DNA of 19,510 nucleotides from NCBI GenBank assembly GCA_965365445.1, contig CBDUBS010000059.1, forward strand, positions 1-19,510, read 5' to 3'. The notes beneath the pieces are model-generated. The model had not been told where the DNA came from, did not search any database, and was given only the letters and a program-made list of their open reading frames with translations. The first letter of the stretch is position 1. Every line of letters begins with the position of its first letter. Both the position numbers and the translations under genes were made by a program. Of the stretch, positions 6,194 to 14,035 are shown in pieces. This DNA comes from CBDUBS01 sp965365445 (GTDB taxonomy: Bacteria; Bacteroidota; Rhodothermia; Rhodothermales; DASSAV01).

Positions 6194-7819
6194 TCAGGAA
6201 TGCTCGCGGGCGCTGTAGAACCGGACGGCCGGCCACTTCTCGACGGCCTTGTTCAACCAGAAGTCGTTTTCGGCCATGAACAGGTAGTCGCCGTAGATGT
6301 CGCGGGCGAGGTTGGGGCCCTGCGCCCGCACGAATCCGGCGAGCGCTTCGGGGTCGTCGGTTTCCACCCAGCGGGCGGTTTCGTAGGGCAGCGGCTCCAG
6401 CCGGACGTCCACGTTGTACTCCGCCCCGAGCCGGTTGGCGATCACGTCGAACTGGAGCGGCCCGACGGCGCCGAGTACGTAATCGTTGGTGAGCAGCGGC
6501 CGGTAGAGCTGGATGGCTCCTTCCTCGGAAAGCTGCCGGAGGCCTTTTTCGAGATGCTTGGCCCGGAGGGCATTATCCAGACGGGCTCGCCGGAAGTACT
6601 CCGGGGCGAAGCTCGGGATGCCGGTATATTGAAGCGGCTCCTTCTCGGTGAACGTGTCCCCGATTTTGAACAGGCCGTGGTTGTGCAACCCGATGATGTC
6701 TCCGGCGAAGGCTTCTTCCACGCCCGCCCGGTCCTGCGCCATAAAAATCGTGGCGTTCGCCAGCCGCATCTCCTTACCGGAGCGCTGATGGAGGACGCGC
6801 ATCCCCCGGGTGAATCGCCCCGAGCAGATGCGCAGAAAAGCGATGCGATCCCGGTGAGCGGGGTCCATGTTGGCCTGCACCTTGAACACGACGCCGGTGA
6901 AGGCCGGCTCGTACGGCGATACGACGCGGGTGGTGGTCTGGCGGGGCAGGGGCCCAGGCGCGATTTCGCAGAACGTATCCAGGAGCTCCGGGACGCCAAA
7001 GCCGTCCAGAGCCACACCAAAGAGGACGGGGGTTTGCCTTCCCTCCCGGTAGGCCGCCAGGTCGAAGGCGCCGCCGGCCCCTTCCAGTAGCTCGATGTCG
7101 GCCCGTAGTTCGTCGGCCTGACCTCCGAGGAGCCGGTCCAGCAGCGGGTCGTCCGCACCGGATACGGAGACGGGTTCGTCCGGGTTTTCCGCCAGGCGCA
7201 CTTCCCGGCGGAGGAGGTGGTACGTACCCCGGAAGCGGCTACCGTGCCCGATGGGCCACATAAGGGGCACCGCCTCGATGCGGAGGGTGTCCTCGATGTC
7301 GGAGAGCAGTTCGAGCGGCTCTCGCCCTTCCCGGTCGAGCTTGTTGATGAACGTGAGGATGGGGGTATCCCGGAGGCGGCAGACCTCCATGAGCTTCTTC
7401 GTCTGGCTCTCGACGCCCTTCACGGAGTCGATCACCATGAGGGCCGAATCCACGGCGGTGAGCACCCGGTAGGTATCCTCCGAGAAGTCCTGGTGGCCGG
7501 GGGTATCCAGCAGGTTCAGTTCATACGGGCCGTGGGTGAACCGCATCACGGACGAGGTAACCGAGATGCCGCGTTGCTTCTCGATTTCCATCCAGTCGCT
7601 GGTGGCGTACCGGGAGGATTTGCGCGCCCGGATGTCGCCGGCCAGCCGGATGGCTCCCCCGAGCAGCAGCAGGCGCTCGGTGAGGGTCGTTTTCCCGGCG
7701 TCGGGGTGGCTGATGATGCCGAACGTGCGCCGGCGGCTGATCTCGTCGGCGAGGGCGTCGGGTTCGGTGCGGACGAGTGTTTCTGGCGACTCCACGTGGT
7801 GCAGGGCTGGTTCGTTCAC
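6194..7819 (-). CDS. prfC: Peptide chain release factor 3 (RF3)
   Basis: GTPase of the translational-factor class, 541 aa, close to the usual RF3 length, which recycles RF1/RF2 from the ribosome after peptide release. The G domain shows G1 'SHPDAGKTTL' (residues 37-46), the switch region 'EKQRGISVTSSV', G3 'DTPGHQDFSEDTYR' and G4 'INKLDRE'. The RF3-specific 'MWPIGHGSRFRG' and the C-terminal part 'GAVGPLQFDVIANRLGAEY' distinguish it from EF-G and LepA. The start is a GTG at 7819, chosen because it is the first start after the pcrA stop and gives a short normal N-terminal extension before 'RRRTFGIISHP'. The ribosome-binding site is weak. It sits 56 nt after pcrA in the same direction, probably one transcript. 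Confidence 0.96.
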   Translation of the reverse strand: MNEPALHHVESPETLVRTEPDALADEISRRRTFGIISHPDAGKTTLTERLLLLGGAIRLAGDIRARKSSRYATSDWMEIEKQRGISVTSSVMRFTHGPYELNLLDTPGHQDFSEDTYRVLTAVDSALMVIDSVKGVESQTKKLMEVCRLRDTPILTFINKLDREGREPLELLSDIEDTLRIEAVPLMWPIGHGSRFRGTYHLLRREVRLAENPDEPVSVSGADDPLLDRLLGGQADELRADIELLEGAGGAFDLAAYREGRQTPVLFGVALDGFGVPELLDTFCEIAPGPLPRQTTTRVVSPYEPAFTGVVFKVQANMDPAHRDRIAFLRICSGRFTRGMRVLHQRSGKEMRLANATIFMAQDRAGVEEAFAGDIIGLHNHGLFKIGDTFTEKEPLQYTGIPSFAPEYFRRARLDNALRAKHLEKGLRQLSEEGAIQLYRPLLTNDYVLGAVGPLQFDVIANRLGAEYNVDVRLEPLPYETARWVETDDPEALAGFVRAQGPNLARDIYGDYLFMAENDFWLNKAVEKWPAVRFYSAREHS

Positions 7820-7875
7820 TCCGGAGGGGTTCCGGGGGGGTGATCTTACCCCGACGGGGCAAATGGTTCCCGGCG

Positions 7876-10176
7876 TCAGCCGAGGCGCTTGAGCCGGGCG
7901 AACTTCAGCACCAACTTTTTCTGCCCGACCTCCGGGAAAAAGACGGTGGCCTTGGCCATGTCACCTACCCCGTCGATGGCGAGCACTTTTCCCTGACCGA
8001 ACAGAGGGTGCTCCACGCGGGAGCCCGGTACGAGCGGCGCTTCGCCTTCGTCGTACACCACCTGCCTACCGGCGGGGGCCGGCTTTTTCGGGGCATCCGG
8101 GCGAAGCGTGCGGCGGTAGTAGTGCGGGTCCATGTCCTCGTACACCTCTACCGTACCCGACTGGAGGGTAAATCGGTCCTTCACCGGGGTGAACGAGTGA
8201 CCGGGCTCGGGGCGCAGAAGCGAGGGGTCCACTTCGTCCAGGAAGCGGCTTCGGACGCCGGATTGCTGTTCGCCGTAGCGGAACCGGCTGCGGGCGTAGG
8301 TCAGGTACAGGCGCTCCTCGGCGCGGGTCACGCCGACGTAGAACAGGCGGCGCTCCTCTTCGAGTTCCTTCCGGTCCTGGGCGGCGTTGGCGAGCGGAAA
8401 CAGCCCCTCCTCCAGCCCCGAGACGAACACCACCGGGTACTCCAGCCCTTTCGAGGCGTGCAGGGTCATGAGCGTAACCCGGTTGGGGTCGTCCTGGTCG
8501 TTATCGGCGTCGGTGAGCAGCGAGACCTCCTGAAGGAAGCGGCTAAGGGTACCCTCTTCCCCGTTCTGCTGGGCGAACTCCGCGATGGCGCTGATGAGCT
8601 CCTGCACGTTCTCCCACCGCATCAGGCTCTCCTGGGTGTTCTCCTGCCGGAACTCCTGGAGGATGCCGGTATCCTCGATGAGCCCCCGGGCTACTTCGTC
8701 GGCGGGGGTTTTGCCGGCCTCGTTGGCCGCCCGATGCCGCTCGATCATCGTTCGGAAGCGCACGATGGCGCCCACCGCCCGGCCGCCTACGGGAAGGTGC
8801 TCGATCTGCTCGACAGCCTGCCAGAGGGTAAGGCCGTTCCGGGCGGCGTACTCGGCCAGGTCGTCCTGCGTTTTGTCGCCGATGCCCCGTGTGGGATAGT
8901 TGATTACCCGTCGGAGGCCCGCCGCGTCGTGCGGGTTGGCGAGCAGCCGCAGGTAGGCCAGCACGTCCTTGATTTCCTTGCGCTGGTAGAACGACACCCC
9001 TCCGACCACCCGGTACGGGATGCCGCCGCGCCGCAGGGCGTCCTCCAGCGAGCGGCTCTGGGCGTTCGTCCGGTAGAGCACGGCGAAGTGCCTGTACGGA
9101 TGGCCCATGCGAACGTGCAGATCCCGGATGGTCCGCTCGATCTTCTGGGCCTCGTCCTTTTCCGACAAGGCCTCCATGAGCAGCACCGGCTCGCCCTCCC
9201 GGTTGTCGGTCCAGAGGTGCTTTTCGAGCTGTTCCGAATTGTTCCGGATGATGGAATCGGCGAGGCGGAGGATATAGCCCGTGGAGCGGTAATTCTGCTC
9301 CAGCCGAACGACCGTAGCCTCGGGAAAGTCGCGCTGGAACGAGAGGATGTTGCCTATGTCGGCCCCGCGGAAGGCGTAGATGCTCTGAGCGTCGTCCCCG
9401 ACCACGCACAGGTTCTTGTGCCCGGCGGATAGCAGCCGCGCCAGCACGTACTGGGCGTGGTTGGTATCCTGGTACTCGTCGATGTGGATGTAGCGCCAGC
9501 GGCTCCGGTACTGCTCCAGCAGCTCCGGCGACCGTTCGAACAGCTCGATGGGCCGGATGAGCAGGTCGTCGAAGTCCATCGCGTTGCACTTCCGGAGCGC
9601 GTCCTCGTAGGGGCCGTAAATCACGGCGGCCTTCTCCTCCGCCGGCCCGGCGGCGATCCGGGCATACTCCGCCGGCGAGATGAGGCTGTTTTTCGCCCCC
9701 GAGATGAGCGAACGCATCGCCCGGACGCTAAACTGCTTCGGATCGACATGGTACCGCTCCATCTGCGCCCGCAGGATACGCTCCGAGTCGTCGGTGTCGT
9801 AGATAGAGAAGTCGGCCGAGTACCCGATGTGCTTTCCTTCCCGGCGGAGCACTCGTGCGAAGGTCGCGTGGAACGTTCCCATCCACATGCCTTTAGCCGT
9901 CTCCTCCCCCACCAGCTTCCCGATCCGGTCCTTCATCTCCCGGGCGGCCTTGTTCGTGAACGTCAGGGCCAGAATCTCCCACGGGCGAGCCTTACCGGCG
10001 GCCAGCAGATACGCGATCCGGTGGGCCAGCGTACGGGTTTTCCCCGACCCCGGCCCGGCGATGATGAGCACGGGGCCGTCGGTGGCCCGGGCGGCTTCCT
10101 GCTGGGCCGGGTTTAGCCCCGCGAGGATAACCTCGGCTTCTTCGGAGACGTTCTGTTGTATCCTGATTTCCTTCAC
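7876..10176 (-). CDS. pcrA: UvrD/PcrA-type superfamily 1A DNA helicase
   Basis: ATP-dependent 3'-5' DNA helicase for repair and replication-fork maintenance, 766 aa. All SF1A motifs are visible: Q motif 'LNPAQQEA' (residues 21-28), Walker A 'AGPGSGKTRTL' (40-50), Ia 'ALTFTNKAAREM', Ib 'GTFHATFARVLRR', II 'DEYQDTNHAQ', III 'VGDDAQSIYAFRGAD', IV 'LEQNYRST', V 'VTLMTLHASKGLEYPVVFV' and VI 'LFYVGVTRAEERLYLTYARSR'. The C-terminus has a Tudor-like module (VEHPLFGQGKVLAIDG...), which in PcrA/UvrD homologues contacts RNA polymerase. The start is a GTG with an upstream AGGGA. Other start choices would only shift the poorly conserved N-terminus by a few residues. The name could equally be uvrD. It is the first gene of the minus-strand run. 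Confidence 0.95.
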   Translation of the reverse strand: MKEIRIQQNVSEEAEVILAGLNPAQQEAARATDGPVLIIAGPGSGKTRTLAHRIAYLLAAGKARPWEILALTFTNKAAREMKDRIGKLVGEETAKGMWMGTFHATFARVLRREGKHIGYSADFSIYDTDDSERILRAQMERYHVDPKQFSVRAMRSLISGAKNSLISPAEYARIAAGPAEEKAAVIYGPYEDALRKCNAMDFDDLLIRPIELFERSPELLEQYRSRWRYIHIDEYQDTNHAQYVLARLLSAGHKNLCVVGDDAQSIYAFRGADIGNILSFQRDFPEATVVRLEQNYRSTGYILRLADSIIRNNSEQLEKHLWTDNREGEPVLLMEALSEKDEAQKIERTIRDLHVRMGHPYRHFAVLYRTNAQSRSLEDALRRGGIPYRVVGGVSFYQRKEIKDVLAYLRLLANPHDAAGLRRVINYPTRGIGDKTQDDLAEYAARNGLTLWQAVEQIEHLPVGGRAVGAIVRFRTMIERHRAANEAGKTPADEVARGLIEDTGILQEFRQENTQESLMRWENVQELISAIAEFAQQNGEEGTLSRFLQEVSLLTDADNDQDDPNRVTLMTLHASKGLEYPVVFVSGLEEGLFPLANAAQDRKELEEERRLFYVGVTRAEERLYLTYARSRFRYGEQQSGVRSRFLDEVDPSLLRPEPGHSFTPVKDRFTLQSGTVEVYEDMDPHYYRRTLRPDAPKKPAPAGRQVVYDEGEAPLVPGSRVEHPLFGQGKVLAIDGVGDMAKATVFFPEVGQKKLVLKFARLKRLG

Positions 10177-10687
10177 GGCCTGTTCCCTTCGTTATCCGCA
10201 ACCGGCAAACCCGGAAGATAGGCAAACCCGCCGAAGGAAAGCGGCGAAGAATGGAAAAACCCCGCACTCGTCCATTCGAGTGAACAAAAGCAGAGGAAGG
10301 CTCCCGGTTGTGTTACGGCATCAGTAACAGGCTGGCTATGTTGCGATACTGTTCAGTGAATGACCGCCAAGGAATGGACCCACGCTGCCTTAGACAGATG
10401 CCAGCATTAATGCACCGTGCTGCAGGCACGGCATGGTGAACCCCTACCTTCAGTAAGTGAAATATACGTGTCTCCGCAGCAACGAAGCTTATGGCTTTAT
10501 TTAACAGATTCTTAAGCAAGTATTTACCTAAAGTTCATAGATGCTACTTTTGCAATTGTGCCACGCATGCTATGATAGAGGCCACAAAGCATTGTATATG
10601 CATTCGTTGGCATGTTATAGGGCAGGGATCGCCTACCATTATGTTAACAGAAGGCATATAACTGTAAAACATTAGACAAGGTGTAAG
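10177..10687 (+). other. AT-rich intergenic region between divergent pcrA and the lipoprotein locus
   Basis: About 510 nt without a gene I can support. Composition changes from GC-rich near pcrA to AT-rich beyond about 10,300. It should hold promoters for pcrA (minus) and the lipoprotein locus (plus), but no clear -33/-7 pair was found. A short hairpin ccgtgc-tgcag-gcacgg occupies 10415-10431. A 68-codon minus frame (10313-10519) has no recognisable features. Confidence 0.6.
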
Positions 10688-10765
10688 ATGAGCACACATA
10701 GCACGACCTTATGGAAAGTATTGGTGTTTGCAGTCGTGGTTAGCGCAGTCGTAGTTACAGCATAG
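10688..10765 (+). CDS. 25-aa signal-peptide-like ORF, probably the displaced start of the next gene
   Basis: ATG preceded by AAGGTG at the right distance. It encodes MSTHSTTLWKVLVFAVVVSA then VVVTA and stops at TAG. It has the shape of a lipoprotein signal peptide: polar start, single Lys, long hydrophobic core. The following gene has no signal peptide of its own, but read upstream in its own frame it gives 'YSIGCDTVDGESE', a Cys followed by Asp and an acidic linker. A single extra base near 10750-10762 would join the two into one lipoprotein. It is either the real start of a frameshifted gene or a tiny leader peptide. Confidence 0.5.
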   Translation: MSTHSTTLWKVLVFAVVVSAVVVTA

Positions 10766-10776
10766 GGTGCGATACG

Positions 10777-11880
10777 GTGGATGGGGAATCCGAGACAGAC
10801 GTTTTGGTAAGCCTCGAATCTCCTCAAGCATCAAGCAAGAGCACCGAGAGTAGTTTCAATAAAAAAATGACATCTCTTACAAAAGCGGTCGCAAAACTAT
10901 TAGAAAATGATCAGGTAAGGCAATATGTGTTTGATGAAGCGATGAAACGATTCGACGGAGAAACCAATGTTCTATGGGCACAACTAAACAGGATTCAAGG
11001 TTTTACGTTGAACGATTCGGTATTGGAATTGGCACGCCAAATGGGAATGGACGAACTTCGCACACGTAATGATATTGATAATATCGTTCAAGAAGCTACC
11101 TCTCGCTTTGGCAGTCCTCTCCATCTGTATTGGGCGTTTGGCGAAAACTTTGACGGACAGATATCACCACTCGTAACGTTTACTCCTCTCGGAGTTCAAC
11201 AGGACCAGGACATAGATCTTATTGCTTATGACGGTAAAGGGAAATCGCACGTTGTAAACAAGGCAGTAGCAATGGAGCGTCCGGTAGTAGTAATAACTTG
11301 GAATGAACGCACTGATTCTCAGGGCAACCTTAAACGAGGTTTGATTGCAGGCTCACGAATAGAAAGCATAGATGCATACACGGTCAGCCCCTCGTCGAGC
11401 GATTTTCGTACGGTTACATCATCTGTTGCCACATCCGGAAGAGTAGATGGTTACCGTGAGGATGTAGATAGGATATATTTGGACCGTGACCTAGGTGACA
11501 GAGATGGATGGCCTTTTGGTGATAGTGATGTTTACCTAAATGTAATTTTACCCTCGGGTGCCGTCATCATTCAACATCAAATGGTTGGAGAATACGGTAC
11601 AGGTAAGTGGCACAATTCGGATATTCCGCTTTTCCGTTGGACAACCTCGGTACATGGAAATTGGATTCTTTTGGACTGGTGGGACGATGACGGAGGATCT
11701 CGTACGGTCGGCTTCTCATTCCCATTAATTGATCCGAATGGAAATACATTAAGTACTGTCACGGTACAACAGCAAGAAGGTGATGATACACTTGGACGAA
11801 AAATTGTGAACTGGACAGATCCGTTTACGGACGAACATTCTACAGGATATATGAGTTGGTATTGCAAACAAACCCCTTAA
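10777..11880 (+). CDS. Unknown protein, probable lipoprotein with C-terminal beta-sandwich
   Basis: No confident family; a weak resemblance to DUF3103-type proteins is from memory only. 367 aa from a GTG. No Shine-Dalgarno is convincing, and the next in-frame ATG is at 10867. Residues ~1-30 are Ser/Glu-rich and linker-like. Residues ~31-120 look helical (TKAVAKLLENDQVRQYVFDEAMK). Residues ~130-185 include 'SPLVTFTPLG...IDLIAYDGKG' and 'ERPVVVITWNER'. The C-terminal part has Asp-rich loops ('YLDRDLGDRDGWPFGDSDVYL', 'LLDWWDDDGGSRT') suggesting a calcium-binding C2-like or jelly-roll module. The frame is open upstream to 10744 and encodes a lipobox-like Cys just before the GTG, while the hydrophobic signal lies in another frame at 10688-10765. 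The gene is AT-rich compared with its neighbours, consistent with horizontal acquisition. The envelope location is inferred. Confidence 0.7.
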   Translation: MDGESETDVLVSLESPQASSKSTESSFNKKMTSLTKAVAKLLENDQVRQYVFDEAMKRFDGETNVLWAQLNRIQGFTLNDSVLELARQMGMDELRTRNDIDNIVQEATSRFGSPLHLYWAFGENFDGQISPLVTFTPLGVQQDQDIDLIAYDGKGKSHVVNKAVAMERPVVVITWNERTDSQGNLKRGLIAGSRIESIDAYTVSPSSSDFRTVTSSVATSGRVDGYREDVDRIYLDRDLGDRDGWPFGDSDVYLNVILPSGAVIIQHQMVGEYGTGKWHNSDIPLFRWTTSVHGNWILLDWWDDDGGSRTVGFSFPLIDPNGNTLSTVTVQQQEGDDTLGRKIVNWTDPFTDEHSTGYMSWYCKQTP

Positions 11881-11984
11881 AAGGGATGGATAGCATTAAC
11901 TTGTCCTGATTGCACAGTCTTCGCAACTGAAAGGTTGCAGCGTCCGGACAGTAATTTGTTCAGTTCCACAAATTGACTCGTCCT

Positions 11985-12593
11985 ATGTCGTACGCACGTA
12001 GTGTGGCTACAAATAACCACGTAATAATTGTAGTTCTTTTTGCGGCTCTAAGTTTTTCTGCCAACATCGCATCTGCGCAAAGCATAGTGGCCTCAACAGG
12101 TGTGGCCTTCGTGCAGGGAGTAAACAACGATCAAGCCGTATCTACTCTTGGACTTGCGCTGGAGATGCCTCTCTCCGCCAGATGGTCCGGTCGGTTCGAG
12201 TACCTCTATTGGACGGGAGAAAACCACACATTGAAGGATTTGGGTGAGTCGGGTGCATTCCTCCTCGGGCAAAACGAATTCAACGCGAACCAGGGTTTCA
12301 CGGCGGTGGCCTGCTACGATGTTTTGCTCTTGGGCCCGGCAGCGCTTGCTGTGGAGGCCGGACTATCAGCCTACAGAGTGTCCGTGGCGGCCTCTCCGCC
12401 GGGGAGCGTGCCTGTCCTCACTGACAAGCGCTTCGATGCAGCGATAGATATGGGCGGATTTCTTAACGTACAGGCCAGCCGAAACGTGGACCTTCGCGCC
12501 GAGGTACGGTTCGGGTTCGACGGATGGGCGGATTTGCGAAGCCGGTATGCCGACTGGGTATTCGTACGGCTGGGAGTCGGTTACCGGTTGTAG
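11985..12593 (+). CDS. Outer-membrane beta-barrel-like protein
   Basis: Predicted secreted or outer-membrane protein, 202 aa. A signal peptide spans residues 1 to about 32, with hydrophobic core 'VIIVVLFAALSF' and a plausible cleavage after 'IASAQ'. The rest alternates polar and hydrophobic residues with aromatic girdle positions ('RWSGRFEYLYWTGE', 'NVDLRAEVRFGFDGWADL') and ends 'VFVRLGVGYRL', as small eight-strand barrels do with a C-terminal beta-signal. I chose the ATG at 11985; a TTG at 11973 in the same frame is possible. No clear Shine-Dalgarno; TAATTTG at 11952-11958 could be a -7 element. Function unknown. It lies 104 nt after the unknown lipoprotein-like gene in the same direction, so the two could form an envelope pair. 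Confidence 0.75.
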   Translation: MSYARSVATNNHVIIVVLFAALSFSANIASAQSIVASTGVAFVQGVNNDQAVSTLGLALEMPLSARWSGRFEYLYWTGENHTLKDLGESGAFLLGQNEFNANQGFTAVACYDVLLLGPAALAVEAGLSAYRVSVAASPPGSVPVLTDKRFDAAIDMGGFLNVQASRNVDLRAEVRFGFDGWADLRSRYADWVFVRLGVGYRL

Positions 12594-12599
12594 CATTCG

Positions 12600-12626
12600 T
12601 GCCCGGAGTATTGGACATTCCGGGCA
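12600..12626 (+). terminator. Hairpin after the beta-barrel gene, possible terminator
   Basis: TGCCCGGA ... TCCGGGCA, an 8-bp perfect stem with an 11-nt loop, 6 nt after the stop codon. No T-tract follows (AATCGAGC), so it may be a transcript-end stabiliser rather than a true intrinsic terminator. Confidence 0.45.
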
Positions 12627-12730
12627 AATCGAGCATCCTTACATCTTGCAGGAGACGACCAGCCCCGCGCATTTTGGATATCGGAGTAGTGCGTGTCGCC
12701 AGGTTCAAATAATAAATGATTTTCCCGAAT

Positions 12731-12787
12731 ACACATTAATATAATATATGTTTACATTATATCCCTCAACCTGTACCGGAGGGATCT
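12731..12787 (+). promoter_or_regulatory. AT-rich leader with TATAAT and strong ribosome-binding site before the radical-SAM gene
   Basis: TATAAT at 12740-12745 lies in a stretch of A/T, and two short arms ATATAAT / ATTATAT flank it. No good -35 at 17 nt. GGAGGG at 12779-12784 is placed well for the ATG at 12788 and supports that start. The promoter assignment is tentative; the ribosome-binding site is clear. Confidence 0.4.
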
Positions 12788-14035
12788 ATGCGTCCGCAAC
12801 TATTCGAAAAGCTGGAAATCCTGGCCGACGCCGCCAAATACGACGCTTCCTGCGCTTCCAGCGGCAGCAGCCGCCCGAACACCCCCGGCGGCATCGGCAA
12901 CGGGAGCGGGTGGGGCATCTGCCACTCCTTCACGGCTGACGGGCGGTGCGTGTCGCTGTTGAAACTGCTGTTCACCAACCATTGCATCTACGACTGCGCG
13001 TACTGCGTCAGCCGCCGCAGCAACGACGTGCCCCGGAAAGCCTTCACGGTGCAGGAAGTGGTGGACCTCACGATGGGGTTTTACCGCCGCAACTACATCG
13101 AAGGGCTGTTCCTGAGTTCGGGCGTGTTCAGGAACGCGGACTACACCACCGAGCGGCTCGTCCGGGTGGCCCGCGAACTGCGCCGGACGCACCGGTTCAA
13201 CGGGTATATCCACCTCAAGGTGATTCCCGGTAGCAGTCCGGAGCTACTGGAAGAAGCCGGGTTGTACGCCGACCGGCTGAGCGTCAACCTGGAGATTGCC
13301 TCCGAGCCGGAACTCGTGAAAGTGGCCCCGGAGAAGGATCATGCCTCCGTGCTCGCTCCGATGGGGATGCTTAAAACCCACATCGCCCGGAGTAAGGAGG
13401 AGCGGAAAACGTTTCGCTCGGCTCCGCTGTTCGCCCCCGGAGGCCAGAGCACCCAGCTCGTCATCGGCGCCACCCCCGAGAGCGACCGGACGGTGCTGCA
13501 AACGGCAGGCTCGTTGTACCGGCGCCAGGGGCTCAAACGGGTGTACTACTCCGGTTACGTACCGGTCGGAGCGGACCGGCGTCTCCCGGTGGGCGGCGCG
13601 CCGCTGCTGCGCGAGCACCGGCTGTATCAGGCGGACTGGCTGTTCCGGTTTTACGCGTTCGAGATCGATGAGATCGTGGACGACGAAACCGCTTGCCTCG
13701 ACCTGGAGGTGGACCCCAAGCTGGCCTGGGCGCTTCGGCACCCGGCCCGCTTCCCGGTGGATGTCAACACGGCCGACTACGAGGACCTGCTCCGGGTGCC
13801 CGGCCTGGGGGTGCGGTCGGCGCAGCGCATCGTAACGGCGCGCCGCCACGGCCGGCTTCGCTGGGAGCATTTGCGGAGGCTGGGCGTCGTCCTGAAGCGC
13901 GCCCGGTATTTCATCACACTTCCCGGCCACCGGATGCACCTGCTCGACCGCGACCCCGCCTTCGTGCGCCGCCGCCTGACGCAGGCCGCCCCGGAGAAGC
14001 CGGTGCAACTGACCCTGTTCGGTGCTGCCCCATGA
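12788..14035 (+). CDS. Radical SAM protein of the UDG-linked DNA modification/repair family (TIGR03916-type)
   Basis: 415 aa. The radical-SAM cluster motif C-x3-C-x2-C is present as 'CIYDCAYC' (C66, C70, C73). The N-terminal region with C22, C45 ('GWGICHSF') and C54 ('DGRCVSLLK') is the signature of the family I know as 'putative DNA modification/repair radical SAM protein'. Around residues 318-352 lies a helix-hairpin-helix DNA-binding motif ('VNTADYEDLLRVPGLGVRSA'). The protein ends in QLTLF (residues 407-411), resembling the beta-clamp-binding consensus QLxLF. The substrate is not established; a nucleic-acid lesion or modified base is the family hypothesis. The start is supported by GGAGGG. 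The stop overlaps the DUF4130 start by 4 nt (ATGA), so the two are one operon. GC-rich, unlike the genes before it. Confidence 0.92.
   Translation: MRPQLFEKLEILADAAKYDASCASSGSSRPNTPGGIGNGSGWGICHSFTADGRCVSLLKLLFTNHCIYDCAYCVSRRSNDVPRKAFTVQEVVDLTMGFYRRNYIEGLFLSSGVFRNADYTTERLVRVARELRRTHRFNGYIHLKVIPGSSPELLEEAGLYADRLSVNLEIASEPELVKVAPEKDHASVLAPMGMLKTHIARSKEERKTFRSAPLFAPGGQSTQLVIGATPESDRTVLQTAGSLYRRQGLKRVYYSGYVPVGADRRLPVGGAPLLREHRLYQADWLFRFYAFEIDEIVDDETACLDLEVDPKLAWALRHPARFPVDVNTADYEDLLRVPGLGVRSAQRIVTARRHGRLRWEHLRRLGVVLKRARYFITLPGHRMHLLDRDPAFVRRRLTQAAPEKPVQLTLFGAAP

Noticed and set aside
7777..9432. 551-codon + frame opposite pcrA and prfC
   Set aside because: Antisense shadow of GC-rich genes that show every expected motif; its translation is low-complexity and has no family features.
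10415..10431. Hairpin ccgtgc-tgcag-gcacgg as a terminator or operator
   Set aside because: Only 6 bp, no T-tract and far from any stop codon.
10313..10519. 68-codon minus-strand frame in the AT-rich intergenic region
   Set aside because: No recognisable domain, no Shine-Dalgarno, no neighbour linkage; I considered a transposase remnant but saw no supporting motif.
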